NCBI RefSeq assembly: GCF_002019855.1
Contig: NZ_CM007717.1
Span: 3,102,645-3,166,644, forward strand
Reading direction: 5' to 3'
Origin: Streptomyces antibioticus
GTDB taxonomy: Bacteria; Actinomycetota; Actinomycetes; Streptomycetales; Streptomycetaceae
DNA length: 64,000 nt
Part shown: positions 9,333-18,548 of the stretch, piece by piece
Position numbering within the stretch: position 1 is the first letter of the stretch
How the letters are laid out: every line of letters starts with the position of its first letter
Position numbers and translations under genes: made by a program
The notes under the pieces: generated by a model
The model's input: the letters and a program-made list of their open reading frames with translations, nothing else
Told to the model about the DNA's origin: nothing
The model's database searches: none

Positions 9333-10838
9333 CTAGACCGCCATGGACGCGCGGATCGTCTTCCAGGTGTCCGGGACGTCGGTCTCCACCGCCGCCGACC
9401 TGCGCTCCTCCCGGCCGTAGAGCAGTCCGTAGGTGAAGGTGTTCTCGCCCGCCGCGTGGGCCACCGCGGAGAGTTCGCGCAGGGTCGTGCGGGCCATGAC
9501 GCTGTCCTGGTGGTCGCCGAGGAGGCTCTGGAGCGACTTCATGGACTTGGTCAGGTCCTTGGCCGGGCCGCCGAGCGCGGGCGTGGCGGCCTCGGCCGCG
9601 TAGCGGGTGCGCTTTGCCTTCTTGCGGGCCTCGTGCAGGGCGAGGTCGCGGTCGGCTCCCGGCGGCTGCTCGATCGCCTCCTCGACCAGCGCGGACACCT
9701 TCGCGAAGTCCTTGCGTACGGCCTTGGGGAGCACCTTGCCGGGTTTCCCGGCGGCCGCCTTGCGCAGCGGCGGGGCGGTGACGACCGCGTCCAGGGTGTC
9801 CAGGAGGGTGAGGTAGCGCGGGGAGTCCAGGGCGCCGAGCATCCGGCGGCGCGAGCCGTCGAGGCCGGCCGTGGCCCAGGTGTGCAGCCGCTCGGTCACC
9901 GGGCCGTCGACCAGCCCTCCGGGCAGGTCGGCGAGGGCGGCGCCGAGGCGTTCGGCCAGGACCTCCTGGTCGCGGCCGACGCCCAGTTCCCCGGCGAGCC
10001 ACTTCAGTTCGTCGGCGATCGGGTCGGTGACCTCGCGGTCGAGGACCGTGCGGAAGGAGCGGAAGGTGCTGCGCAGCCGCCGGGTGGCGACCCGCATGTC
10101 GTGGACGGACTCCTCGGTGTCGAGGCGTACGGCGGGGTCCAGGGCCACGATCGCGTCGCGCTGGGCGCGGATGTAGGCGAGGACGTGGTCGCCGGCGGTG
10201 ACGGGCTCGCCGGGGGACGCCTTCCGGCGCTTGGGGTGGCCGCCCTTGGTCTCGGCGAGCGCCCGCGCCAGCTTGGAGGTGGACTTCGAGGGGCGTACGC
10301 CGGCCTTCCGCAGGCGTTTCTCGACCTTGTCGAGGAAGGCGGGGTCACGGTCGTCGGCCAGCTCGACCTCGATCTCGGTCCACTGGGTGGAGCCCTTGCC
10401 GCCGAAGAGGCGTTCGGCGTGGACGCGGTCGACGCCGATCTCGGCGAGCGGGCGGCCCTCGGCGTCCACGAGGTCGTGGATGTCCCGTGCGGAGCGCAGG
10501 CGCACCACGGGCACGAGCTGTCCTTCGCGGACCCGGGCGCGGACGAGCCCGGCGAGTTCCCCGGGCAGGTCGTCCTGGAGGGGGACCCGGATCTCGTCGC
10601 GGACGCCGGGTCCGACGGGCAGTTTCAGATGCCAGCCGGCGTCGGAGCCGCCGGTTCTGCGGCGCAGGGTGACGGAGGCCGCCGCCAGGCGCAGGTCAGA
10701 GGTGTCGTAGTAGGTCGCGTCGAGTTCCGCGGTGCCCTTGTCGAGGACATCGGCGACCCCGGGGACTCCGGTGAGGTCGGGCAGTCCGCTGTCTTCGGAT
10801 TCGTACTTGCGCTCGATCTCGCGTTTCGTCTCCGCCAT
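9333..10838 (-). CDS. CYTH and CHAD domain protein
   Basis: 501 residues. The CYTH domain (about 1-200) opens with the E-x-E-x-K signature in KREIERKYE and folds as a triphosphate tunnel that binds phosphorylated substrates. The CHAD domain (about 210-500) is a helical bundle with conserved histidines and arginines, seen in VHDMRVATRRLRSTFR. CHAD domains bind inorganic polyphosphate and CYTH domains often hydrolyse triphosphates, so a polyphosphate-linked role is likely but not shown. A TTG two codons upstream (10844) is possible; the ATG at 10838 was preferred because it fits the family N-terminus. Flanking hairpins suggest it is transcribed alone. Confidence 0.9.
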   Translation of the reverse strand: MAETKREIERKYESEDSGLPDLTGVPGVADVLDKGTAELDATYYDTSDLRLAAASVTLRRRTGGSDAGWHLKLPVGPGVRDEIRVPLQDDLPGELAGLVRARVREGQLVPVVRLRSARDIHDLVDAEGRPLAEIGVDRVHAERLFGGKGSTQWTEIEVELADDRDPAFLDKVEKRLRKAGVRPSKSTSKLARALAETKGGHPKRRKASPGEPVTAGDHVLAYIRAQRDAIVALDPAVRLDTEESVHDMRVATRRLRSTFRSFRTVLDREVTDPIADELKWLAGELGVGRDQEVLAERLGAALADLPGGLVDGPVTERLHTWATAGLDGSRRRMLGALDSPRYLTLLDTLDAVVTAPPLRKAAAGKPGKVLPKAVRKDFAKVSALVEEAIEQPPGADRDLALHEARKKAKRTRYAAEAATPALGGPAKDLTKSMKSLQSLLGDHQDSVMARTTLRELSAVAHAAGENTFTYGLLYGREERRSAAVETDVPDTWKTIRASMAV

Positions 10839-10857
10839 GAACAAAATCTAGTCGCAC

Positions 10858-10890
10858 TCGGGCCCGGAGGGCAGTGCCCGCCGGGCCCGA
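10858..10890 (-). terminator. Hairpin terminator after rodA
   Basis: TCGGGCCCGG at 10858-10867 pairs with 10881-10890, and a GGC/GCC inner stem extends it. It lies 41 bases past the rodA stop and ends the mre cluster transcript. Confidence 0.75.
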
Positions 10891-10931
10891 ATGACCACTA
10901 TTCGCTGTGTCCGCGCGCCGCGCCCCGGGCG

Positions 10932-12131
10932 CTACGCCGACATCGGCCGCTGTACGCGGATCGACTGCAACAGCCCCACCGCCACCCACACCGCGAACAT
11001 CGACGAGCCGCCGTAGGAGACGAACGGCAGCGGCAGACCGGTCACCGGCATGATGCCGAGGGTCATGCCGATGTTCTCGAACGACTGGAACGCGAACCAC
11101 GCCACGATGCCTGCGGCCACGATCGTGCCGTACAGCTCGGTCGTCTCGCGGGCGATCCGGCAGGCGCGCCACAGGACCACGCCGAGCAGGACGACGATCA
11201 GTCCCGCGCCGACGAAGCCCAGTTCCTCGCCCGCGACCGTGAACACGAAGTCGGTCTGCTGCTCGGGGACGAACTGGCCGGTGGTCTGCGAACCGTGGAA
11301 GAGGCCGGCGCCGGTCAGCCCGCCGGAGCCGATCGCGATGCGCGCCTGGTTGGTGTTGTAGCCGACGCCCGCCGGGTCGAGGCTGGGGTTGGCGAAGGCG
11401 GCGAACCGGGCGATCTGGTAGTCGTCCAGGATGTGGAGCTGCCAGACGGCGACCGCGCCGGCCGCGCCCGCGCCGATGAGCCCGAAGATCCAGCGGTTGG
11501 AGGCGCCGGAGGCCAGCAGCACGCCCAGCACGATCATCACCATGACCATGACCGACCCGAGGTCGGGCATGAGCATCACGATCAGCATGGGGACGGCGGC
11601 GAGGCCGAGCGCCTGGACGACCGTGCGGTGGTCCGGGTAGGGCTTGTCGCCCGCGTCGACCCGGGCGGCCAGCAGCATCGCCATGCCCAGGATGATCGTG
11701 ATCTTCACGAACTCGGAGGGCTGGAGCGAGAAGCCGCCGCCGAGCTGGATCCAGGAGTGCGCGCCGTTGACGGTGGAGCCGAGCGGGGTGAGCACCAGCA
11801 GGATCAGCAGCACCGACAGGCCGTACAGCACCGGGACCGCGTTGCGCAGGGTGCGGTGGCCGAGCCAGACGGTGCCGATCATCAGGGCGAAGCCGATGCC
11901 GGTGTTCAGCAGATGCCGTACCAGGAAGAAGTACGGGTCGCCCTGGTTGATCTCGGTGCGGTTGCGGGTCGCGGAGAAGACCAGCACCGAGCCGATCAGC
12001 GACAGGGCGATCGCCGACAGCAGTATCGGCCAGTCCAGCCGCCGGGCCAGCGAGTCACGGGCGAAGACCCGGGTCCAGCCGGCCCGTTCGGGCCCGTATC
12101 CGGAGACGGAGAAGCCGTTCGCGCCGGTCAT
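10932..12131 (-). CDS. rodA: RodA/FtsW family peptidoglycan glycosyltransferase (Sfr)
   Basis: SEDS-family membrane enzyme that polymerises lipid II together with its class B PBP partner. 399 residues with about ten membrane helices. Family motifs include GSTVNGAHSWIQLGG, SEFVKITIILGMA and FVSYGGSSMFAVWVAVGLL. The ATG at 12131 overlaps the pbp2 stop as ATGA and has GGAGG 8 bases upstream, so translation is coupled to pbp2; a GTG two codons earlier is less likely. In S. coelicolor the corresponding sfr gene acts with mreBCD and pbp2 in spore-wall synthesis, which I recall from the literature. Confidence 0.95.
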   Translation of the reverse strand: MTGANGFSVSGYGPERAGWTRVFARDSLARRLDWPILLSAIALSLIGSVLVFSATRNRTEINQGDPYFFLVRHLLNTGIGFALMIGTVWLGHRTLRNAVPVLYGLSVLLILLVLTPLGSTVNGAHSWIQLGGGFSLQPSEFVKITIILGMAMLLAARVDAGDKPYPDHRTVVQALGLAAVPMLIVMLMPDLGSVMVMVMIVLGVLLASGASNRWIFGLIGAGAAGAVAVWQLHILDDYQIARFAAFANPSLDPAGVGYNTNQARIAIGSGGLTGAGLFHGSQTTGQFVPEQQTDFVFTVAGEELGFVGAGLIVVLLGVVLWRACRIARETTELYGTIVAAGIVAWFAFQSFENIGMTLGIMPVTGLPLPFVSYGGSSMFAVWVAVGLLQSIRVQRPMSA

Positions 12132-14392
12132 GTGCACATCCTCCGGCTTCCCCGGTCCCGCTGCCGCCGTCCGCGCCGCTGCCTGCGGCGGGTGTCGCGG
12201 TTGCTGGTGCCGGTCTGCTCCACGGTCCCGGCGGGCTGCGAGGCGCCCGGGTCGGGCACGCCCTCCTGGCTGAGGCGCTGCTCCTTGGCCGGGTCCTTGG
12301 TGACCTTGGGCGCCTTGATGGTGCCGTCCGTCTGGACCTTCGGCAGGCCCTTCTGGGGGGTGGGCAGCAGGGCGTTCTTCTTGTCGATCGTGCCGTCGTC
12401 GGCGATGCCGTACAGCGCGTCGTAGATGTTGCGCACGGCCGGGCCCGAGGCGCCGGATCCGGTGCCGCCCTGGGAGATCGTCATCACGATCGCGTAGTCC
12501 TTGGTGTACGTGGCGAACCAGGACGTCGTCTGCTTGCCGTAGACCTCGGCGGTACCGGTCTTGGCGTGCATGGGGATCTTGTCCTGCGGCCAGCCGCCGA
12601 ACCGCCAGGCGGCCGTACCGCGGGTGGCCACGCCCTCCAGGGCCTCGTCCATCTTGGCCAGGGTCTGCTTGCTGACGGGCAGTTTGCCGTGCGCCTTGGG
12701 CGCGATCTCGCGGACCGACGTGCCGTCGGGGCTCAGGACGGCCTTGCCGACCGTCGGGTCGTACAGGGTGCCGCCGTTGGAGATGGCGGCGTAGATGGTG
12801 GCCATCTGGATCGGCGTCACCAGGGTGTCGCCCTGGCCGATGGAGTAGTTGATCTCGTCACCGGCGCGCATCTTGTTGCCCTCGAGGCAGTTCTCGTACG
12901 AGATCCGCTCGACGTACGAGCCGTCCTTCTTGCCGGTCTTGCACCAGGCGTCCTTGTTGGCCTTCCAGTACGACTGCTTCCAGGCGCGGTCGGGGACCCG
13001 GCCGGTGACCTCGTTGGGCAGGTCGATGCCGGTCTCCTTGCCGAGGCCGAACTGGTGGGCCGCCTTGTAGAAGTAGTCCTTGGGCTTCTTCTTGGGGTCG
13101 ATGCCGCCGTCCTTCTGCCACTGCTGGTGGGCGAGGCTGTAGAAGACGGTGTCGCAGGAGACCTCCAGGGCGCGGCCGAGGCTGATCGGGCCGTAGTTCG
13201 CCGACTCGAAGTTCTTGAAGACCTGGCCGCCGACGCTGTAGGAGCTGGAGCAGTCGTAGCGGCCGTCGAACTCGTACCCCGCCTCGACCGCGGCGGCCGT
13301 GGAGACCACCTTGAAGATCGAGCCGGGCGCGGCCTGACCCTGTATGGCCCGGTTGAGCAGCGGGTAGTTGGAGTTCTTGCCGGTGAGCTTCTTGTAGTCC
13401 TTGGCGGAGATGCCGCCGACCCAGGCGTTGGGGTCGTACGACGGGTTGGACGCCATGGCGACGACCCGGCCGGTCCTGGCCTCCATCACGACGACGGCGC
13501 CGGAGTCGGCCTTGTAGTTCTCGTGGGTGTTGCGGTCCCACTGCTTGCGGGCTTCCTTCATCGCCTCGTTCAGCTCGTACTCGGCGACGCGCTGGACGCG
13601 GGAGTCGATGCTGGTGACGAGGTTGGAGCCGGGCTCGGCGGCGTCCGCCTCGGCCTGGCCGATGACGCGGCCGAGGTTGTCGACCTCGTAGCGGGTGACG
13701 CCGGCCTTGCCGCGCAGTTCCTTGTCGTACTGGCGCTCCAGGCCGGAGCGGCCGACCTGGTCGGAGCGCAGATAGGGCGAGTCGGTGTCCTGGGCCTTGG
13801 TGAGTTCCTCGTCGGTGACCGGGGAGAGGTAGCCGAGGACCTGGGCGGTGTTGGACTTGCCGGGGGCGGTGTAGCGGCGCACGGCCTCCGGTTCGGCGGT
13901 GATGCCGGGGAAGTCCTCGGCGCGCTCGCGGATCTGGAGGGCCTGCTTGGCGGTGGCCTCGTCGGTGATGGGGATGGGCTGGTAGGGCGAGCCGTTCCAG
14001 CAGGGCTGGGGCGTCTGGGCGTCGCACAGCCGGACCTTCTGGAGCACCTCGTCCGGATCCATGCCGAGGACGCCCGCGAGCTTGGTCAGGACGCCCTTGC
14101 CGTCGTCCTTCTGCTTCAGCAGGTCGGTGCGGGAGGCGGAGACCACCAGACGCGTCTCGTTGTCCGCGAGGGGCACCCCGCGCGCGTCCAGGATGGAGCC
14201 GCGCACGGCGGGCTCGACGACCTGCTGGACGTGGTTGCCCGACGCCTCCTTGGCGTACTCCGCGCCCTCCCGGATCTGGAGGTACCACAGGCGTCCGCCC
14301 AGGGTGCCGAGGAGGGAGAGGACGAGGATCTGGATGACGACGAGCCGGGTCTGGACCCTTGGGGTCCTTCCGGTCTCGGGAATATTGGTCAT
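12128..14392 (-). CDS. mrdA: Penicillin-binding protein 2, class B transpeptidase
   Basis: 754 residues. It has one N-terminal membrane helix, then the PBP dimerisation domain (VVEPAVRGSILDARGVPL), then the transpeptidase domain. The nucleophile box is PGSIFKVV near residue 355 and the KTG box is AKTGTAEVYG near residue 607. The C-terminal tail is rich in Lys, Pro and Arg. It crosslinks peptidoglycan on the outer face of the membrane and works with the SEDS enzyme encoded next. It follows mreD at a 76-base gap and overlaps rodA by four bases. Cysteines in the periplasmic part (VRLCDAQTPQPCW, RYDCSSS, DAWCKTG) are typical of the actinobacterial form. Confidence 0.95.
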   Translation of the reverse strand: MTNIPETGRTPRVQTRLVVIQILVLSLLGTLGGRLWYLQIREGAEYAKEASGNHVQQVVEPAVRGSILDARGVPLADNETRLVVSASRTDLLKQKDDGKGVLTKLAGVLGMDPDEVLQKVRLCDAQTPQPCWNGSPYQPIPITDEATAKQALQIRERAEDFPGITAEPEAVRRYTAPGKSNTAQVLGYLSPVTDEELTKAQDTDSPYLRSDQVGRSGLERQYDKELRGKAGVTRYEVDNLGRVIGQAEADAAEPGSNLVTSIDSRVQRVAEYELNEAMKEARKQWDRNTHENYKADSGAVVVMEARTGRVVAMASNPSYDPNAWVGGISAKDYKKLTGKNSNYPLLNRAIQGQAAPGSIFKVVSTAAAVEAGYEFDGRYDCSSSYSVGGQVFKNFESANYGPISLGRALEVSCDTVFYSLAHQQWQKDGGIDPKKKPKDYFYKAAHQFGLGKETGIDLPNEVTGRVPDRAWKQSYWKANKDAWCKTGKKDGSYVERISYENCLEGNKMRAGDEINYSIGQGDTLVTPIQMATIYAAISNGGTLYDPTVGKAVLSPDGTSVREIAPKAHGKLPVSKQTLAKMDEALEGVATRGTAAWRFGGWPQDKIPMHAKTGTAEVYGKQTTSWFATYTKDYAIVMTISQGGTGSGASGPAVRNIYDALYGIADDGTIDKKNALLPTPQKGLPKVQTDGTIKAPKVTKDPAKEQRLSQEGVPDPGASQPAGTVEQTGTSNRDTRRRQRRGRRQRDRGSRRMCT

Positions 14393-14468
14393 GGTGTGGC
14401 TGTCTCCCCCTCTCGGATCTGTTCAGGTGTCATATCCGACGGACCTGTGAGGTCCGGCCGCGGTACGG

Positions 14469-15140
14469 TCACAGCCGCTTGACCCCCTTGATGCGGCCGG
14501 CCCGGGCCACCCGCGCCTTGGTGACCTTCATCTTCAGTCCGCCGCGCTGGCCGCCGATCCGCAGGCCGGTGCCCGCGGAGAGCCAGCCGGAGGAGAGGTC
14601 GGACGCCTTGGACGCGGAGCCGGTCTCGGCGAGCGGGTCGTTCTCCGCGCGCCGGGCCAGGAACATCACGACGGGCACCACGAACGGGGCGAGCAGCAGG
14701 TCGTACAGGGCGGCCGTGAACAGCAGCCCGGTCAGGCCGACATGGCGGGCGGCTGTGTCGCCGACGAGGGCGCCCACGCCCGCGTAGAGCAGGGTGGAGC
14801 CGAGGGCGGCGCCGACCACGACCAGCATCGGTCCGGTGGCCGACTTGATCTGGCCGTTCTCCGGTTTGATCAGCCCGGCGAGGTAGCCGATGACGCAGAG
14901 CACCAGGGCGTAGCGGCCGGCCGCGTGGTCGGCGGGCGGGGCGAGGTCGGCGAGGAGTCCGGCGCCGAAGCCGATGAGGGCGCCGCCGACATGGCCGTAG
15001 ACCATGGCGAGGCCGAGGACGGTGAGGAGCAGCAGGTCGGGGACGGCGCCGGGCAGATGGAGGCGGGCGAGCACGCTCACCTGGATCACCAGGGCGACGA
15101 CGACCAACGGGACGGAGAGCAGGATCCGGTTGACGCGCAT
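14469..15140 (-). CDS. mreD: Rod shape-determining protein MreD
   Basis: 223-residue membrane protein with about five helices and the MreD features PDLLLLTVLGLAMVYG, GALIGFGAGLLADL and YDLLLAPFVVPVVMFLARR. It belongs to the membrane part of the elongation complex with MreC, PBP2 and RodA. The gene sits directly after mreC (15 bases) and before mrdA, consistent with one transcript. The last 50 residues are Lys/Arg-rich and cytoplasmic. Confidence 0.94.
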   Translation of the reverse strand: MRVNRILLSVPLVVVALVIQVSVLARLHLPGAVPDLLLLTVLGLAMVYGHVGGALIGFGAGLLADLAPPADHAAGRYALVLCVIGYLAGLIKPENGQIKSATGPMLVVVGAALGSTLLYAGVGALVGDTAARHVGLTGLLFTAALYDLLLAPFVVPVVMFLARRAENDPLAETGSASKASDLSSGWLSAGTGLRIGGQRGGLKMKVTKARVARAGRIKGVKRL

Positions 15141-15155
15141 GGGGTGTGTCAGCTC

Positions 15156-16082
15156 CTACTGCTGCGGGCCGTCGGCGTTCGGGGTCACCGTGACGGTGAC
15201 CGTCGGGGTGGGCACCGGCTTGGGCTTGGCCGGGAGCACGGTGTCACGCGGGTCCTTCTTGGGCGCCTGGACGACCACCCCGACGACGTCGAGCTTGGTG
15301 AAGCTGACGTACGGCGTGACGTAGAGGGTCCGGGTGAGGTCGCCGCCGGAGGGGTCGACCCGGGAGACCACGCCGACCGGGACGCCGGGCACGAACGGCT
15401 TGTCGGCCTGCGAGCCGAAGGTGACGAGCCGGTCGCCCTTCTTCACGTCCGCCTTGCCGTTGAGCAGTTCGACCCGCAGCGGCTGGTCGCCCTGGCCGGA
15501 GGCGAAGCCCAGTTCGTCGGAGCCCTCCATCCGGGTGCCGACGGTGAAGTCCGGGTCGTTGGCGAGCAGTACGGTCGCGGTGTTCGGGCCGACCGTGGTG
15601 ACCCGGCCGACCAGTCCGTCGCCGTTGAGGACCGTCATGTCGCGCTTGACGCCGTCCCGGGCGCCGACGTCGACGGTGATCGTCCAGGAGAAGCCCTGGG
15701 CCGCTCCTATCGCGATGACCTGCGCGCCCTTGATGCCGTACTGGCCCGCGCCGGCGGTCTTGAGCATCTTGTCGAGCTGGGCGAGGCGGCTGCGGTTGCG
15801 GTCGTCGCTGCCGAGCTTCGCCTTGAGGGCCGCGTTCTCCTTCTCCAGTGCGGCGAGCCGGTCGTGGCGCTCGCCGGACTCGCGGACGGCGGAGACGGCG
15901 TTGCCGACGGGGTTCACCGCCGAGGCCACTCCGTCCTCGATCGGGCCGAAGACGGTGGCCGCGGCCTGGCGGGCGCCGTCGACCGGGGAGTCCTCACCGC
16001 CCCGGATGTCGACCGTGATCAGCGCGAACGCGACGGCGACCAGCAGCACCAGGAGCAGCCGGCTCTCTCGTGTGTCCCTCAC
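15156..16082 (-). CDS. mreC: Rod shape-determining protein MreC
   Basis: 308 residues from a GTG at 16082. It has an N-terminal membrane anchor (LLLVLLVAVAFALITVDIRG), a coiled coil (HDRLAALEKENAALKAKL) and the periplasmic beta domain with DGLVGRVTTVGPNTATVLL and GDRLVTFGS. It scaffolds the wall-synthesis complex. A longer in-frame reading starts at 16163, but those extra residues do not look like MreC and lie over the mreB-mreC hairpin, so the GTG was chosen. The C-terminal tail is Pro/Thr/Val repeats outside the fold. The gap to mreB is 168 bases and may contain its own promoter. Confidence 0.93.
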   Translation of the reverse strand: MRDTRESRLLLVLLVAVAFALITVDIRGGEDSPVDGARQAAATVFGPIEDGVASAVNPVGNAVSAVRESGERHDRLAALEKENAALKAKLGSDDRNRSRLAQLDKMLKTAGAGQYGIKGAQVIAIGAAQGFSWTITVDVGARDGVKRDMTVLNGDGLVGRVTTVGPNTATVLLANDPDFTVGTRMEGSDELGFASGQGDQPLRVELLNGKADVKKGDRLVTFGSQADKPFVPGVPVGVVSRVDPSGGDLTRTLYVTPYVSFTKLDVVGVVVQAPKKDPRDTVLPAKPKPVPTPTVTVTVTPNADGPQQ

Positions 16083-16200
16083 GTGCGGCGGCCGTGCCCT
16101 TCCTCGATAGGAAAACAGGAACCAGACTGTGGAATTCGGGTAGCCCCTGGCCAGAAAGGCCAAGGGCGCTTTGTCGGAGCTTATGCCTCGATATCGACGA

Positions 16201-16236
16201 TCCGCCGCACGAGAGGAGATCGTCCCGTACGGCGGA
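16201..16236 (-). terminator. Hairpin between mreB and mreC, possible attenuator
   Basis: TCCGCCG at 16201-16207 pairs with 16230-16236, 15 bases past the mreB stop. A competing pairing GACGATC/GATCGTC (16196-16202 with 16218-16224) overlaps it. It may reduce read-through from mreB into mreCD-pbp2-rodA. Confidence 0.45.
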
Positions 16237-16250
16237 ATCGAAGTGTTACG

Positions 16251-17282
16251 TCATCTGCGGGGCGCGGCGTCCAGGACCTGCTGGAGCGCCTCGAACTCCT
16301 CGACGCACTTGCCGGAGCCGAGCGCCACGCTGTCCAGCGGGTCCTCGGCGATGTGGATCGGCATACCGGTCTCCCGGCGCAGCCGCTCGTCCAGTCCGCG
16401 CAGCAGGGCTCCGCCGCCGGTCAGAACGATTCCGCGGTCCATGATGTCGCCGGACAGCTCCGGCGGGCACTTGTCGAGGGTGGTCTTCACCGCGTCGACG
16501 ATCGCGTTGACCGGTTCCTCGATCGCCTTGCGTACCTCGGCGGCCGAGATCACGACCGTCTTGGGCAGTCCGGAGACCAGGTCCCGGCCGCGGATTTCGG
16601 TGTGCTCGTCGGAGTCGAGGTCGTACGCCGAACCGATCGTGATCTTGATCTGCTCGGCCGTCCGCTCACCGAGAAGGAGGCTGTACTCCTTCTTGATGTG
16701 CTGGATGATCGCGTTGTCCAGTTCGTCGCCCGCGACGCGGATGGACTGCGCGGTCACGATGCCGCCGAGCGAGATGACCGCGACCTCCGTGGTGCCGCCG
16801 CCGATGTCCACCACCATGTTGCCCGTGGCCTCGTGGACCGGCAGGCCGGAGCCGATGGCCGCGGCCATGGGCTCCTCGATGATGTGCACCTGACGGGCGC
16901 CGGCCTGGGTCGACGCCTCGATGACGGCACGGCGCTCGACACCCGTGATGCCCGAGGGCACACAGACGACGACCCGCGGCCGGGCGAGATACCGCCGCTT
17001 GTGGATCTTCAGAATGAAGTAGCGGAGCATCCGCTCGGTGATCTCGAAGTCGGCGATGACGCCGTCCTTCAGCGGACGCACGGCGACGATGTTGCCCGGC
17101 GTCCGCCCGATCATCTTCTTCGCCTCCGCGCCGACCGCGAGGATGCCACCGGTGTTGGTGTTGATCGCGACGACGGACGGCTCGTTGAGTACGATCCCGC
17201 GACCCCTGACGTACACCAGCGTGTTGGCGGTCCCGAGGTCGACAGCCATGTCACGGCCGATGAACGACATTGAGTTCCCCAT
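16251..17282 (-). CDS. mreB: Actin-like rod shape-determining protein MreB
   Basis: 343-residue actin homologue that forms membrane-associated filaments. Nucleotide-binding blocks are [37 protein letters not shown] and [19 protein letters not shown]. In streptomycetes it acts mainly in spore-wall formation. Two close ATGs are possible: 17282 (Met-Gly-Asn-Ser-Met) and 17270, which has GGGGA 6 bases upstream. The longer form was chosen because it matches the family length I remember. It leads the mre cluster; the 319 bases upstream hold its promoter. Confidence 0.96.
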   Translation of the reverse strand: MGNSMSFIGRDMAVDLGTANTLVYVRGRGIVLNEPSVVAINTNTGGILAVGAEAKKMIGRTPGNIVAVRPLKDGVIADFEITERMLRYFILKIHKRRYLARPRVVVCVPSGITGVERRAVIEASTQAGARQVHIIEEPMAAAIGSGLPVHEATGNMVVDIGGGTTEVAVISLGGIVTAQSIRVAGDELDNAIIQHIKKEYSLLLGERTAEQIKITIGSAYDLDSDEHTEIRGRDLVSGLPKTVVISAAEVRKAIEEPVNAIVDAVKTTLDKCPPELSGDIMDRGIVLTGGGALLRGLDERLRRETGMPIHIAEDPLDSVALGSGKCVEEFEALQQVLDAAPRR

Positions 17283-17601
17283 CAGGATTCGACTGGCCTT
17301 CCCATGAGCGTGTGACGGCTTTTTCAGGACGGCGAGGTGGGTGCTGTGACGTGAAGGGTTACATCGTAGACGCGCCTTCCCGAACACTGCGCGAGGGTCT
17401 TCGCCATTGTCAGCAGATGCGGCACCGGCTCGCTTGTGGAGACGGTCCATCGGGGGCACGCGTTCCCCCGATCGCCACGCATATGCCGAAGGACGGCCGA
17501 AAAGGTACGGCCGTCCCTGGTCAGGCGGACGATCGAGCTGACGACGGCTCAGAATTCTCCACGAAAACTTTGCCCACCGCGCCCCGGCGGCACGCGGTCG
17601 G
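17283..17601. other. Intergenic region upstream of mreB
   Basis: 319 bases that hold the mreB promoter region and, at 17491-17516, the ndk terminator. I could not assign promoter hexamers with confidence. No open frame here looks coding. Confidence 0.5.
17491..17516 (-). terminator. Hairpin terminator after ndk
   Basis: GGACGGCC at 17491-17498 pairs perfectly with 17509-17516 across an A-rich 10-base loop. It lies about 85 bases past the ndk stop. Confidence 0.6.
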
Positions 17602-18015
17602 CTACGCGCGGCCCGGGAAGAAGATCTTGACCTCGCGCTCGGCGGACTCCTCGGAGTCGGAGGCGTGGATCAGGTTCTCCCGGACGATGACACCGAAGTC
17701 GCCGCGGATCGAGCCCGGCGCGGCGGCGATCGGGTCGGTCGGACCGGCCAGCGCGCGCACGCCCTCGATGACCCGCTCGCCCTCGACGATCAGGGCGACG
17801 ACGGGGCCGGAGGCCATGAACTCCACCAGCGGGTCGTAGAAGGGCTTGCCCTTGTGCTCGCCGTAGTGCTGCTCCAGCGTGTCCTGGTCCAGCGTCCGCA
17901 GTTCCAGCGCGGTGATCCGCCAGTCGGCCTTGCGCTCGATACGGCTGATGATCTCGCCGGTCAGGCCACGACGGACGGCGTCGGGCTTGAGGAGGACGAG
18001 GGTGCGCTGGCTCAC
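17602..18015 (-). CDS. ndk: Nucleoside diphosphate kinase
   Basis: 137 residues, the normal length for the hexameric enzyme that moves the gamma phosphate between NTPs and NDPs. The start of the fold is [19 protein letters not shown]. The phosphohistidine is in NLIHASDS near residue 115, and the nucleotide-binding Arg/Thr residues are in [18 protein letters not shown]. The GTG at 18015 has AAGGAG 6 bases upstream and was taken over longer in-frame alternatives. It is the last gene of the folC-DUF4233-ndk run, separated from DUF4233 by a short tandem repeat. Confidence 0.96.
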   Translation of the reverse strand: MSQRTLVLLKPDAVRRGLTGEIISRIERKADWRITALELRTLDQDTLEQHYGEHKGKPFYDPLVEFMASGPVVALIVEGERVIEGVRALAGPTDPIAAAPGSIRGDFGVIVRENLIHASDSEESAEREVKIFFPGRA

Positions 18016-18088
18016 GAGGGGCTCCTTACGACTGCTGTTGTGCACTACTGCCGGGGTGCGGTGGGACGAGATTACAGGGCGTGATCAC

Positions 18089-18143
18089 GGGCGGGAGCAC
18101 AGGGCAGGGCTCGGGCGGGAGCACAGGGCAGGGCTCGGGCGGG
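18089..18143. repeat. 24-base tandem repeat, 2.3 copies
   Basis: Two identical 24-base units beginning GGGCGGGAGCACAGGGCAGG occupy 18089-18112 and 18113-18136, and a third starts before diverging. They lie in the intergenic space between the DUF4233 gene and ndk. Confidence 0.8.
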
Positions 18144-18188
18144 ACCCGGGCGGAACCCCGGCGGACTACCGGGCGGGTGGGCCCTCCG

Positions 18189-18539
18189 TCACACCGCGTC
18201 CGCGGTGTCCGCCTGGGCCGCGAAGCGGGCCTTCGCCTCGTCCACCTTGCGTCCGTAGTGCACCGACGCCCACCACAGGCCCGCGAACAGCAGCCCCACG
18301 ATGAACATCATCGGGACGAAGAACCCGGCCGCGACCAGCGCGATCTGGAGCGCCCAGCCGAGGGCGACGCCCCCGGGCCGGGTGACCAGCCCGCACAGCA
18401 CCACACAGGCGAACATCGCGATCCCGCACACCGTCCACACCGTGGACATGGCGAGGTCGGGGTCCTTCATGGCGACCAGTCCGGCGAAGCCGACGATGAA
18501 GAACTCGCCGATCAGGGTCGAGGAGCAGAGCGTACGCAT
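18189..18539 (-). CDS. DUF4233 small membrane protein
   Basis: 116 residues with about four membrane helices. It begins with MRTLCSSTLIGEFFIVGFAG, the usual N-terminus of this actinobacterial family. The family is consistently found right after folC and before ndk; here it starts 9 bases past the folC stop, so it is probably co-translated. Function is unknown. Confidence 0.88.
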   Translation of the reverse strand: MRTLCSSTLIGEFFIVGFAGLVAMKDPDLAMSTVWTVCGIAMFACVVLCGLVTRPGGVALGWALQIALVAAGFFVPMMFIVGLLFAGLWWASVHYGRKVDEAKARFAAQADTADAV

Positions 18540-18548
18540 GACGGGGCC

